Assembly: GCF_027625995.1 (NCBI RefSeq)
Contig: NZ_CP115396.1
Coordinates: 4,588,501 to 4,652,500, forward strand
Source: Hymenobacter yonginensis
Lineage (GTDB): Bacteria > Bacteroidota > Bacteroidia > Cytophagales > Hymenobacteraceae
DNA: 64,000 nucleotides
Reading direction: 5' to 3'
The translations under genes were made by a program, and so were the position numbers. Below are positions 23,482 through 32,013 of the stretch, piece after piece. The notes under the pieces are model-generated. The model made no database searches. It saw nothing but the letters and a program-made list of their open reading frames with translations, and was not told the origin of the DNA. How positions within the stretch are numbered: the stretch's first letter is position 1; each line of letters begins with the position of its first letter.

Positions 23482-25291
23482 ACAATTTCCTGTCTTTGAT
23501 TTTGCGGTCAATCAGCGAAGATGCGCCGCCGATCTGCTTGGCCCGCTGCCATTCGGCGTAGGCTTTGTCTTTGTCGCCAAGCTGGTAGAGCACGTCGCCG
23601 TAGTGTTCGATGACGGTGGCGTCTTTGCTGGTGAGCAGCGCTTTTTCCAGGTACTGGCGGGCGCCGGCGTAGTCTTTCTGCTTGTAGAGCACCCAGGCGT
23701 AGGTGTCGAGGTATGTGTCGTTGTCGGGGAACTGCTTCACCAGCTTGCCCGACATCTCCTTGGCGCGGTCCAGCTTCTCGCCCCGCATCGACAGAAAGTA
23801 GCTGTAGTTGTTGAGCGCCTGCGCATTGTTGGCATCGAAGGTCAGCGCCGCCTCGTAGGCCGCGTCGGACTTGCTGTACTCCTTCAGTTCGTGGTAGGCG
23901 TCGCCGAGCTGGGTGTCGAACTGGGCCAGCAGCTCGGGGTTGTCGGTGGCCAGCTTGCGGCCGTATTCCAGCGCTTTCACGCCTTTGGCCGGCTGCTTGG
24001 CCAGGATGTAGCCCACGCCGTTGTAGAACCACAGCGGCGCCTGGTTCGGGAACAACTCCAGCGCCTTCTCGGAGTGCCGTAGCAGCGAGTCGGTCTGGTT
24101 GAGCTCGGCATCGATGAGCACTACCTGCTGCCAGATCTGGTAGCGGGAGTTGTCGAGCCGGATGGCCTGCAGATAGGTGTTGCGGGCCTGCTCCTTGCGG
24201 TTGGTCAGGGTCTGGATGTCGCCGGCCACGGAGTAGGCCTTGGCCTCCTTGGGGTGCACGCGCACCGTAATGGCGGCCAGGTCCAGCGCCGTTTGCTCGA
24301 TTTTGGGGTTGGGCAGCTGCTTGATGTAGTCGACCAGCACCCGCACCTTGTCGTCGATGTCGAGGCCTGGGCTTTCAAACGCCCGCTTGATCTGCTTTTC
24401 CGACTCGGTGGTATTGCCCTGCTGCCGGTACACGTCGGCCAGAATCATGCGGGCCTGCGGGTTTTCGGGGTCGGTGCGTAGGGCCTGCTCGGCTACGCGC
24501 ACGGCATCGGGCAGGCGGTTGTTGGCAGCGTACATTTCGGCCTGGGCCAGCACGTACCGGATTTCGTCGGGGTTGGCCGCAATCAGCACCTCGCCCTCTT
24601 TCAGGGCTTTGTCGAGGTTGTTCTGCTTGAGGTAAATCTGCTGCTTCTTGAACGACACCTCATCCAGCGGCCCGAACTGCTTTTCGGCCCGTTCCAGCGT
24701 GGCCAGGGCGTCGTCGAGCTTGCCCTGGGCCAGGTACAGGTCGGCTAAGTTGAACAGGTAGTAGCCGGAATCCGGCACGTCCTGAATCAGCTGGGCATAG
24801 ACCTTGGTGGCCTGGTCGTACTGCTTCTGCGAGGCGTAGGCCTGAGCCAGCAGCAGGTAGTAGTAGGCATTTTTGGGGTCGAGCCGGACGGCAGCCTGCG
24901 CGAAGTTGGTGGCATCCTTGAGGTTGCCGCTGAGCAGATTGGTTTCGGCTATTTTGTAGCTGATGGCCGCGTTGGTCGGGTTGAGGGCGTAGGCCTTTAG
25001 CAACCGTTCCAGGGCCTTGTTGTAGTCTTCGAGCAGCACGTATTTCACGCCATCCACGAAGAACGCCTCGCTCATCTCCCGGTCGCGCTCCGTTAGCTGG
25101 CGCTGGCGGCCGGCGGCGTCCAGCTCGGCCCGGCGCGCCAGCTCCTTCCGCTCTTTGCGGGTAAGCTTGCGCGGCTTGAGCTGGTCGGCCGGAGCCGGGG
25201 CAGCAGACGCAGGACGCTGCTGTGCCTGCCCCTCGGAGGGCAGATACAGCAGCGCCAGCAACAGAAATAAAGAAGAGAAGACGCTACGCAT
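23474..25291 (-). CDS. Secreted tetratricopeptide-repeat protein
   Basis: About 605 residues. Signal peptide MRSVFSSLFLLLALLYLPSE, then a basic KPRKLTRKERKELARRAELD stretch, and about ten TPR repeats to the C-terminus, including YNKALERLLKAYALNPTNAA, DPKNAYYYLLLAQAYASQKQ, DANNAQALNNYSYFLS and YLDTYAWVLYKQKDYAGARQ. These act as protein-binding scaffolds, here probably in the periplasm. It couples by an 8-base overlap to DUF4292. The same order of genes, flippase to M23, is found in other Bacteroidota, which suggests a shared cell-envelope job. Confidence 0.88.
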   Translation of the reverse strand: MRSVFSSLFLLLALLYLPSEGQAQQRPASAAPAPADQLKPRKLTRKERKELARRAELDAAGRQRQLTERDREMSEAFFVDGVKYVLLEDYNKALERLLKAYALNPTNAAISYKIAETNLLSGNLKDATNFAQAAVRLDPKNAYYYLLLAQAYASQKQYDQATKVYAQLIQDVPDSGYYLFNLADLYLAQGKLDDALATLERAEKQFGPLDEVSFKKQQIYLKQNNLDKALKEGEVLIAANPDEIRYVLAQAEMYAANNRLPDAVRVAEQALRTDPENPQARMILADVYRQQGNTTESEKQIKRAFESPGLDIDDKVRVLVDYIKQLPNPKIEQTALDLAAITVRVHPKEAKAYSVAGDIQTLTNRKEQARNTYLQAIRLDNSRYQIWQQVVLIDAELNQTDSLLRHSEKALELFPNQAPLWFYNGVGYILAKQPAKGVKALEYGRKLATDNPELLAQFDTQLGDAYHELKEYSKSDAAYEAALTFDANNAQALNNYSYFLSMRGEKLDRAKEMSGKLVKQFPDNDTYLDTYAWVLYKQKDYAGARQYLEKALLTSKDATVIEHYGDVLYQLGDKDKAYAEWQRAKQIGGASSLIDRKIKDRKLYE

Positions 25292-25405
25292 GCAGGCAGA
25301 AGCGCGGAACAAGTCCGCCAATCAGGAGAAACGGATGAAGATCAAGGTACCCAAAACGGCGGAATAGCCCCGGGCTTCTGCGTAACGTAAGCGGCTACGA
25401 AATTA

Positions 25406-26416
25406 TCATACCCGCAGCGTATTGTAGTCGCCCAGGCTCAGGTCGTCGGGCGTGCCCGTGACGGTGGCGTGGTTGCCGATCATGGAGTTGGCCACGTTGG
25501 CGTGCAGCACTGTAGCCGACGTCTGCACGATGGAGTTCGACACCACCGACGCGCGCACGTTGGAATGGTTGCCCAGCGACACGTGCGGCCCCACCACCGA
25601 GTCGGTGATGATAACGCCTTCGCCCACGTACACTGGTGGAATCAATACGGAGTTGGTGACCTTGGCAGATTCCGCAACCAGGTTTTCGCCGCGCTCCTGC
25701 AGGTACTCCAAGTAGCGCTGGTTGGTGAAGACGGTGGCGTCCTTGTTGCCGCAGTCCAGCCACTCGGTCACGCGGCCGGGCACAAATGTGGTGCCCTTGT
25801 TCTTCATGTTTTCGAGGGCATTGGTGAGCTGGTACTCGCCCTTGTCCTTGATGTCGTTGTCGAGCAGGTACTGCAGCTCGCTGCGCAGGTACTCGCCGTC
25901 CTGGAAGTAATAGATGCCGATAATGGCGAGGTCGGACACAAACTCCTGGGGCTTCTCTACGAAGTCGGTAATCTGGCCCTGCTCATTGAGCTTCACTACG
26001 CCAAACGGCTTGGGGTCTTCTACTTTCTGCACCCAGATGGTGCCAGGTACGCTGGAATCAAGCGTGAAATCAGCCTTGAACAGGGTATCGGCGAAGGCTA
26101 CTACCACCGGGCCGGTCAGGGCGCTTTGGGCGCACAGGATGGCGTGGGCGGTGCCCAGCGGCTCGTCCTGGTAATGGATGGTGCCTTTCGCGCCTACCGA
26201 CTCAGCAATCTGCACCAGGCTCTTCTCGGTTTCAGCCCCGAAACGCCCGATGATGAAGGCCACTTCCTGCACCGGCTCGCCGCACACTTTGGCAATGTCC
26301 TCCACCAGCCGCTGTACAATTGGCTTGCCCGCAATCGGGATAAGCGGCTTGGGAACGGTAAGGGTGTGCGGGCGCATACGCTTGCCCATGCCGGCCATCG
26401 GAACGATAATTCTCAT
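25406..26416 (-). CDS. Sugar-phosphate nucleotidyltransferase with beta-helix tail
   Basis: A 336-residue NDP-sugar synthase. It opens with MRIIVPMAGMGKRMRPHTLT, the G-x-G-x-R nucleotide loop, and holds PIAGKPIVQRLVEDI and VVAFADTLF. The C-terminal third is a left-handed beta-helix (YVGEGVIITDSVVGPHVSLG N, VVSNSIVQTSATVLHANVAN), as in glucose-1-phosphate thymidylyl- or uridylyltransferases. It likely feeds NDP-sugar to envelope polysaccharide, matching the flippase in the same cluster. The start is at the conserved M; an upstream ATG 19 codons away is not needed. Substrate not assigned. Confidence 0.88.
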   Translation of the reverse strand: MRIIVPMAGMGKRMRPHTLTVPKPLIPIAGKPIVQRLVEDIAKVCGEPVQEVAFIIGRFGAETEKSLVQIAESVGAKGTIHYQDEPLGTAHAILCAQSALTGPVVVAFADTLFKADFTLDSSVPGTIWVQKVEDPKPFGVVKLNEQGQITDFVEKPQEFVSDLAIIGIYYFQDGEYLRSELQYLLDNDIKDKGEYQLTNALENMKNKGTTFVPGRVTEWLDCGNKDATVFTNQRYLEYLQERGENLVAESAKVTNSVLIPPVYVGEGVIITDSVVGPHVSLGNHSNVRASVVSNSIVQTSATVLHANVANSMIGNHATVTGTPDDLSLGDYNTLRV

Positions 26417-26515
26417 GTCTGAAAGTGTTTCGGGTTGCTTATGAAGAGTAAGGGGTAATAAGCCGGTACGCAAATGGCGCAGGAAAGTAGCGCGCCAGCG
26501 GCAGGCCTGGGGGAT

Positions 26516-26950
26516 TTATTGCACGCCGGTGCTGCCGTAGCCGCCGGCACCGCGCGCCGTTTCGCTCAGCGTTTCGGCGGGCTGCCACTCAATCACCTCA
26601 TGGCGGGCCACCACCAGCTGCGCGATACGCTCGCCATCCTGCACCACAAAGTCGGTATCGGAGAGGTTTACCAGCAGCACCTTCAGCTCGCCGCGGTAGT
26701 CGGCATCAATGGTGCCGGGGCTGTTCACGATGCCGATACCATGCTTGTAGGCCAGGCCGCTGCGGGGGCGCACCTGCATTTCGTAGCCCACCGGAATTTC
26801 CATGAACAGGCCCGTGGGGATAAGGGCGCGCTGCAAGGGCTTCAGCACCACGGGCTCGTCCAGGTTGGCCCGCACGTCGAGGCCGGCGGCGTAGGCCGTC
26901 TGGTACTCGGGCAGTGGGTGTCTGGAACGGTTGATGACGGGTAGTTGCAT
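26516..26950 (-). CDS. dut: dUTP diphosphatase
   Basis: Trimeric dUTPase of 144 residues that hydrolyses dUTP to dUMP and keeps uracil out of DNA. Motifs in order: [62 protein letters not shown], and the C-terminal GAGGYGSTG arm. TATCTTTG on the minus strand at 26962-26955 ends five bases before the ATG, so the message may be leaderless or nearly so. Lies in the flippase cluster. Confidence 0.96.
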   Translation of the reverse strand: MQLPVINRSRHPLPEYQTAYAAGLDVRANLDEPVVLKPLQRALIPTGLFMEIPVGYEMQVRPRSGLAYKHGIGIVNSPGTIDADYRGELKVLLVNLSDTDFVVQDGERIAQLVVARHEVIEWQPAETLSETARGAGGYGSTGVQ

Positions 26951-27035
26951 GCCGCAAAGATAGATTTCTGTGGTAGTTGTTGGTTTTTAGTTGTCAGCTG
27001 GCAGTCCTTCCTGTTGATTTCTGACAACTGACAAC

Positions 27036-28538
27036 TCATTTCCCCAACACCCGCTGGGGTTTCTCGATGAGTACAATCAGGCCCACGAAGCCGGCGCACA
27101 GGGCTAGGTGCCAGCCCTGGCGCAGCCAGTAGCCGCTCACGGGCACAAACCAGCCCAGCGCCACCACGCCCGAGGCCAGCGCCAGCCAACCCAGCAGCCG
27201 GGCCACCGGGTAAGGCACCGGGAAGTGCCGCTCGCCCAGCCACCAGCACACGGCCGCCATCATAAAGTAGCAGGCCAGCGTGGCAATGGCCGAGCCCATG
27301 TAGCCCAGCACCGGAATCAGCAGGAAGTTGAGGGCAATGGTGAGCACCGCCCCGGCCGCCCCGATGTAGGTGCCGATGTAGGTTTTGTCGGTGAGCTTAA
27401 ACCACACCGACAGGTTCCAGTAGACGCCCAGAAACAGGTTGGCCAGCAGCAGCACCGGCACCACGGCAATACCCTCGCGGTATTCGGCGCGCTTCAGAAA
27501 CTGCTCCCCCAGGATTTCCAGGTTCAGACTCACGCCCACAAAAATGACGGCGCAGCACAGCGTAAACCACTTCAGCACCATAGCAAACGTGGCCGGCGAG
27601 TTTTTTTCAGAACTCTGCGAAAAGAAGAACGGCTCGGCCGCGTAACGGAACGCCTGAATGACGAGCTGCATAAAAATACTCAGCTTGTAGCAGGCCCCGT
27701 AGATGCCCACCGCCGTGAGGCTACTCTTGCCGGGGTAGAAGCCTTCGGGCAGCCACGAGGGCAGCATGATGCGGTCCAGCGTTTCGTTCACCATTCCGGC
27801 CATACCCATCAGCATGATGGGGTAGGCGTAGGTGAGCAACGGCCGCAGCGGCGCCACACTCAGCCGGAACCGCAGCTGCAGCAGCTCCGGCGCCAGCAGC
27901 AGCAGCGTGAAGGCGCTGGCCGCTAGGTTAGCCAGAAACACATAGCCCACGCCAATGCTGGGGTCGTAGAGGCGGGCCACCAGCGGCTGCAGCGCCGTCA
28001 GGTATTTGCCAGCCAGGATATCGGGGCAGGCTACGATGAAGAACATGTTCAGCGCCACGTTCAGCACGATGCTGGCCATGCGGATGCTGGCAAAGCGCCG
28101 CGCCTGGTTGCGCAGACGCAACTGCGCAAACGGAATGGCCGCCACGGCATCGAGGCCCAGCACCAGCGCCAGCCACAGCACGTACCGCTCGTGGCCGGCC
28201 GGCAGCCCCAGCAGCTGCAGCAATGCCTCTGCCTGCCAGGCCAGCAACCCCGACAGTACCACGCTGCTCACCAGCAGCAAGCTTAGCACCCGGTTGTAGA
28301 GCTCCTGGCGGTCGGCGCCGGCGCGGTTGGCAAACCGGAAAAACGTGGTTTCCAGCCCGTAGGTAAACACCACGTTCAGAAACGACACGTAGGCGTACAG
28401 CCCCGTCACGATGCCGTAGTCGGCGGCCGCAAACCGCGCCGTGTACACCGGTACCAGCAAATAGGTGAGCACCCGGCCCACAATGCTGCTGATGCCGTAC
28501 ACGGCCGTCTGGGAGGCCAGTTTCTTCGCTACACTCAT
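27036..28538 (-). CDS. Polysaccharide-biosynthesis flippase (Wzx/MATE-like)
   Basis: A 500-residue integral membrane protein with about 14 membrane helices. It starts MSVAKKLASQTAVYGISSIV and contains GRVLTYLLVPVYTARFAAAD YGIVTGLYAYVSFLN, the classic Wzx start. It ends GLIVLIEKPQRVLGK. It likely moves lipid-linked oligosaccharide across the inner membrane. The next genes on the same strand are dut and the nucleotidyltransferase, which supports an envelope-glycan role. Upstream lies a family A palindrome. Exact substrate unknown. Confidence 0.9.
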   Translation of the reverse strand: MSVAKKLASQTAVYGISSIVGRVLTYLLVPVYTARFAAADYGIVTGLYAYVSFLNVVFTYGLETTFFRFANRAGADRQELYNRVLSLLLVSSVVLSGLLAWQAEALLQLLGLPAGHERYVLWLALVLGLDAVAAIPFAQLRLRNQARRFASIRMASIVLNVALNMFFIVACPDILAGKYLTALQPLVARLYDPSIGVGYVFLANLAASAFTLLLLAPELLQLRFRLSVAPLRPLLTYAYPIMLMGMAGMVNETLDRIMLPSWLPEGFYPGKSSLTAVGIYGACYKLSIFMQLVIQAFRYAAEPFFFSQSSEKNSPATFAMVLKWFTLCCAVIFVGVSLNLEILGEQFLKRAEYREGIAVVPVLLLANLFLGVYWNLSVWFKLTDKTYIGTYIGAAGAVLTIALNFLLIPVLGYMGSAIATLACYFMMAAVCWWLGERHFPVPYPVARLLGWLALASGVVALGWFVPVSGYWLRQGWHLALCAGFVGLIVLIEKPQRVLGK

Positions 28539-28568
28539 TTAAAGAAGTGGTAAACCGCTGCCAAAAGA

Positions 28569-28654
28569 ACGTCATTCCGAGCGGAGCGAGGAATCTCGCT
28601 AGTGTGGTGATTATACTACACTAGCGAGATTCCTCGCTCCGCTCGGAATGACGT
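28569..28654. repeat. Family A palindrome, perfect 37-base arms
   Basis: Arms 28569-28605 and 28618-28654 are perfect inverted copies with a 12-base loop. The core reads GTCATTCCGAGCGGAGCGAG then GAATCTCG. It sits between the enoyl-CoA hydratase end and the flippase start. The same core recurs at 37261-37386, 42225-42325, 43970-44061 and, much degraded, at 48168-48201. Confidence 0.92.
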
Positions 28655-28673
28655 ACCAATCAACCTTCGGATT

Positions 28674-29465
28674 CTAATTGCCTTTGAACGCGGCCGGCCG
28701 TTTTTCCAGGAATGCCTGGGTGCCCTCTTTGAAGTCGTTGGACGCAAAGCACTGCCCGAAGGCGTTGGCTTCTACCTGGTAGCCGTGGCGCGTATCCGAG
28801 TACAGCGCATTCACGCTGTCGATGCACAGGCCGAGGGCCAAGGGCGCTTTCGTCAGGATGCGGCTCAGCAGAGTCCGCGTAAAGGTCAGCAGTTCGGCGG
28901 CGGGCACCACGTGGTTCACGAGGCCCAGGCGCAGGGCCTCGTCAGCCTTCACCATGTCGGCGGTCAGCAGTAGCTCCAGAGCCTTGCCTTTGCCGATGAG
29001 CTGGGCCAGCCGCTGGGTGCCGCCGTAGCCTGGAATCAGGCCCAGGTTCACTTCCGGCTGCCCGAAGCGCGCCGTGTCGGAGGCAATGCGCATGTGGCAG
29101 GCCATGGCCAGCTCGCAGCCGCCACCCAGCGCAAACCCGTTCACGGCCGCAATAACCGGTTTGGAGCTTTCCTCAATCATGCAGAACACTTCCTGGCCCT
29201 GCTCGGAGGCCCGGCGGGCCAGCGCCTCGCTCGGAATGGCAGCCAGCTCGGCAATGTCGGCGCCGGCCACGAAGGCTTTGTCGCCGCTGCCGGTCAGGAT
29301 GATGCCCCGCACGGCCTTGTCGTTGAGGGCCTGCTGCATGGCCTGCCCGATTTCCGTAATCGTGGCGGCGTTGAGGGCGTTGAGCTTGGTGGGGCGGTTG
29401 AGCGTGATGGTCTGGATGCCGGTTTCAGCGTCGAGCTCAACCAGCAGATTTTCGAAAGAAGCCAT
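28674..29465 (-). CDS. Enoyl-CoA hydratase/isomerase family protein
   Basis: Crotonase-fold protein of 263 residues for acyl-CoA metabolism, probably fatty-acid or aromatic degradation. It starts MASFENLLVELDAETGIQTI and has the oxyanion region AFVAGADIAELA, with INGFALGGGCELAMACHMRI as the active-site helix containing the two glutamate positions (GGGCELAMA and RFGQPEVNLGLIPGYGGTQR). Monofunctional, with no dehydrogenase domain. The ATG start is at 29465; a TATCTTTG (29507-29500, minus strand) lies 35 bases upstream. Family A palindrome follows its stop. Confidence 0.92.
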   Translation of the reverse strand: MASFENLLVELDAETGIQTITLNRPTKLNALNAATITEIGQAMQQALNDKAVRGIILTGSGDKAFVAGADIAELAAIPSEALARRASEQGQEVFCMIEESSKPVIAAVNGFALGGGCELAMACHMRIASDTARFGQPEVNLGLIPGYGGTQRLAQLIGKGKALELLLTADMVKADEALRLGLVNHVVPAAELLTFTRTLLSRILTKAPLALGLCIDSVNALYSDTRHGYQVEANAFGQCFASNDFKEGTQAFLEKRPAAFKGN

Positions 29466-29708
29466 GAAGGAAAGGGTAGGTGGGGCCGCAGATGATGCCC
29501 AAAGATAGCGCAAAACCGCATCCGTATTTGAACGCTTCGGCGTGGCAGTGCCCCGGTTCACCGCTTGTTGACCACTGTCCGGCTAAACCTCGTCACCCTG
29601 GGCAAACCGGCCTTCTACCTTTGAGAAAAGTCCGCAGGAGGTTAGATCGTAAAAATCTTATATTGCCTGCGGTATTCTCTCGTTTTCTCCACCAAATCCT
29701 TCTTAATC

Positions 29709-30131
29709 ATGGGCTTCGTCTCAGAATTCAAAGAATTTATTTCCAAGGGCAACGTGCTCGATCTGGCAGTGGGTGTGATTATCGGCGGGGCGTTCGGCAA
29801 GATCGTCACCTCGCTGACGGATGATATCCTGATGCCCGTGCTCAGCATCCTGACCGGCGGTATGGATTTCAAGGATTGGTTTCTGGCCCTCGACGGCACC
29901 ACCTATAAAACGCTGGAAGACGCCAAAAAAGCAGGTGCTGCCACCATCAACTACGGCCTGTTTCTGAACGCCGTTATCACCTTCCTGCTGATGGCCTTTG
30001 CCATTTTCTGGATTGTGAAGCTGGCTAACCGCTTCAAAAAGCCGCAGGAGGTAATCGTGGCCGAGCCCGGCCCAACGAAAGACCAAGCGCTGCTGATGGA
30101 AATCCGCGACGCGCTGCGCACCCGCAGCTAG
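29709..30131 (+). CDS. mscL: Large-conductance mechanosensitive channel MscL
   Basis: Homopentameric channel opened by membrane tension on hypo-osmotic shock, 140 residues. It has the conserved start [20 protein letters not shown], then [20 protein letters not shown] forming the pore helix, a periplasmic loop, a second helix [20 protein letters not shown], and the C-terminal helix. TACCTTTG at 29616-29623 upstream is a possible -7 element. Followed by a strong terminator. Confidence 0.96.
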   Translation: MGFVSEFKEFISKGNVLDLAVGVIIGGAFGKIVTSLTDDILMPVLSILTGGMDFKDWFLALDGTTYKTLEDAKKAGAATINYGLFLNAVITFLLMAFAIFWIVKLANRFKKPQEVIVAEPGPTKDQALLMEIRDALRTRS

Positions 30132-30168
30132 CATCTAGGCTTGCCGCACCTCGTCACTACGTCTTTGC

Positions 30169-30217
30169 AAAGCCGGCCTTTGCCCTCCACCACGGCAGGG
30201 CAGAGGCCGGTTTTTTT
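30169..30217 (+). terminator. Rho-independent terminator after mscL
   Basis: Stem AGCCGGCCTTTGCCCT (from 30170) pairs with AGGGCAGAGGCCGGT (to 30211), followed by a run of seven T. Confidence 0.85.
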
Positions 30218-30377
30218 GGGCGGGCGCGGGGCAGAGCCGCATTACTGGCCATCGGGCCGGTAAGTTTCCCGGAATTTGAACTAACTTCCCTGCCGGCCCG
30301 TTGCCGCGCTGATGGCTCCGCAGCTGACAGCTAGCGTATTACGGCCCTTTCCTTTGGATTTTCTTCTGCTTCAGCGC

Positions 30378-30839
30378 ATGAAAAAACTTATTGCCACCTC
30401 GCTGCTGGCATCTGCCGCTTTGCTCAGCAAGCCCGCCGCCGCGCAGGCACCCCGCTCCGTTATTGCCCCCGATGCGCCCGGCCGCCAGCCCAACGAGCAG
30501 GTGCAGCGCAAAGGCAAGCGCAAAGCTTCGGACACCGACATTGCCAACATGCAGCGCCGCATGAACATGAACCCGGACGACGCCAAGCGCGACCAGCAGG
30601 TAGAGCTGCTGGAGGCCCGCGCTGGCGGCGGCTCCGCCAACACCAGCTTCGGCCGCGCCTCCGGGCCCGCCCGCCAGTATGAGAAGGGCGCCGGCGGCTT
30701 CACGGTACGTAAGTTCAAAGCCGGCAAGCACACCCGCAATGCCATGATGAAGAAAGGGCAGGGACGCCCGGCGCCCGGCATCGACCCCAAAGGCAAGCCG
30801 CTGACACACAAGAAGAAAAAGAAATTTCTGTTTTTCTAA
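30378..30839 (+). CDS. Secreted small basic protein of unknown function
   Basis: 153 residues, signal peptide MKKLIATSLLASAALLSKPA ending at AAA-QA. The mature part is basic and low in hydrophobics, with MQRRMNMNPDDAKRDQQVEL, a Gly-rich GGGSANTSFGRASGPARQYE part and the tail KGKPLTHKKKKKFLFF. I do not recognise the family. The start is set at the signal peptide (30378); a GTG/ATG upstream would add 22 unlikely residues. It lies alone with a terminator after it. Function unknown. Confidence 0.65.
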   Translation: MKKLIATSLLASAALLSKPAAAQAPRSVIAPDAPGRQPNEQVQRKGKRKASDTDIANMQRRMNMNPDDAKRDQQVELLEARAGGGSANTSFGRASGPARQYEKGAGGFTVRKFKAGKHTRNAMMKKGQGRPAPGIDPKGKPLTHKKKKKFLFF

Positions 30840-30877
30840 GCCGCCGCAAGGCCATAGCTGGCAGATAGATACCACAC

Positions 30878-30911
30878 AAAAAAGCCCCGTCGCAAAGCGT
30901 CGGGGCTTTTT
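30878..30911 (+). terminator. Rho-independent terminator
   Basis: Stem AAAAAGCCCCG pairs with CGGGGCTTTTT across an 11-base loop (30878-30911). It ends the small basic protein gene. Confidence 0.85.
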
Positions 30912-30939
30912 GCATCTTTAGCTGTTTCGAGACCACCGT

Positions 30940-31182
30940 TCGCTCCCGATGCAGCCAAAGAAGAACTAAGTATTGGGCCTGCCCGCTACGAAAGCTGGCG
31001 TTTGGCGGGGTCCCAGCCGGGGCCGGGCAGGGCCGGTGTGCTAGCCTCGCGGCTTCCGTTCAGCGACAGGTAGCACACGGGCACTGGCATGAATGTGTGG
31101 CGTCTGGCAACAGGTGCTAGTGAGTAGGAGGGGGCAGGCATAGCGCGACAAATAAAGAGGTGAAACAAAACAGCAGAAGCCA
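30940..31182. other. Gap between the basic protein terminator and the lipoprotein gene
   Basis: No credible gene is seen. A 65-residue minus-strand frame at 30986-31183 lacks a protein-like pattern (Pro, Arg and Ser mixed). The region may be the 3' end of the lipoprotein gene's message at 31183. Confidence 0.3.
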
Positions 31183-31815
31183 CTACAGCTTAGCCAACGC
31201 ATTCAGGTCAATAGTGCGGGCGACTTGCTTCACGAAATCTGTGTTGTTCTGCCCGTCCGATTCCACGGCCACAAAAAAACGGTCGCCTACGCCCAGGGCT
31301 ACGCTGGCTTTGCGCTCTTTCTTCTGCAGCGTCTCCCACCCCCGGATGTTGCCCACCCCCAGGTCGAAGCTCCGCATGAGTTGCGCATCATCTTCCTGCG
31401 CAAAGCCCGCCGATAGCATGGCCGTAGTGCCGGCGTACAGGGCGTTAGCGCCGTTGTAGTCTACCAGCCGCACCTTCAGGCGCTGGCTACCGTGGCGGTA
31501 GTGCCGCTCGCAGGTGGAATAGTTGATGCCATGCAGGCTGACGGATTCGCCCTTCGGCTCGCCCACTGCCTCGAAGCTGGCTAACCTAGCCGGTAGGTAA
31601 CGCGCCAGCTCTTGATACGGCAGCGAGGTGGTATCGCCGTGGGCCATGCGGGCGGCGTGTTGCCGCTGTTGCCTTCTTATCGCCGCTCCCACGTGGCGGG
31701 CGGCCCGAATGCTACTGCTGGCGGTAGTGTAGCGGCTGCGTGCCTCTTGTAGCTGCCCACAGGCGGCCAATAACCCTAATTCGGCGCAGACCAGAAGAAG
31801 TCCTAAACGGTTCAT
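31183..31815 (-). CDS. Lipoprotein of unknown function
   Basis: 210 residues starting MNRLGLLLVCAELGLLAACG with lipobox LAAC. The mature part includes HGINYSTCERHYRHGSQRLK and VRLVDYNGANALYAGTTAML, FDLGVGNIRGWETLQK and GDRFFVAVESDGQNNTDFVK. The last part resembles a substrate- or protein-binding beta fold, but I do not recognise the family. It lies between two unrelated terminators. The AT-richer stretch upstream, 31816-31950, carries no other gene. Confidence 0.75.
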   Translation of the reverse strand: MNRLGLLLVCAELGLLAACGQLQEARSRYTTASSSIRAARHVGAAIRRQQRQHAARMAHGDTTSLPYQELARYLPARLASFEAVGEPKGESVSLHGINYSTCERHYRHGSQRLKVRLVDYNGANALYAGTTAMLSAGFAQEDDAQLMRSFDLGVGNIRGWETLQKKERKASVALGVGDRFFVAVESDGQNNTDFVKQVARTIDLNALAKL

Positions 31816-31959
31816 GGCGGGTAGGGTATAGGGGAGCAGGATCGGGGCTGTCTGCTGACTGATCTTAGGTGCAATTCAATCTATTTATGATGCTAAAATA
31901 GTTTCCTCTGCAGGTGAGATCAATAGCATGATGATGTGACGTGTTACCAGATACAAACG

Positions 31960-31993
31960 AAAAGGCCCCTACTGCACGCAGTAGGGGCCTTTT
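31960..31993 (-). terminator. Bidirectional terminator after infB
   Basis: A perfect 16-base stem AAAAGGCCCCTACTGC / GCAGTAGGGGCCTTTT spans 31960-31993 with a two-base loop and A and T runs at the ends. It lies 20 bases after the infB stop on the minus strand. Confidence 0.9.
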
Positions 31994-32013
31994 CATTGAA
32001 ATCGGGAGGCTGC

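Noticed and set aside
30986-31183. Minus-strand frame of 65 codons downstream of the lipoprotein at 31183
   Set aside because: No hydrophobic or helical pattern and no family resemblance; likely chance.
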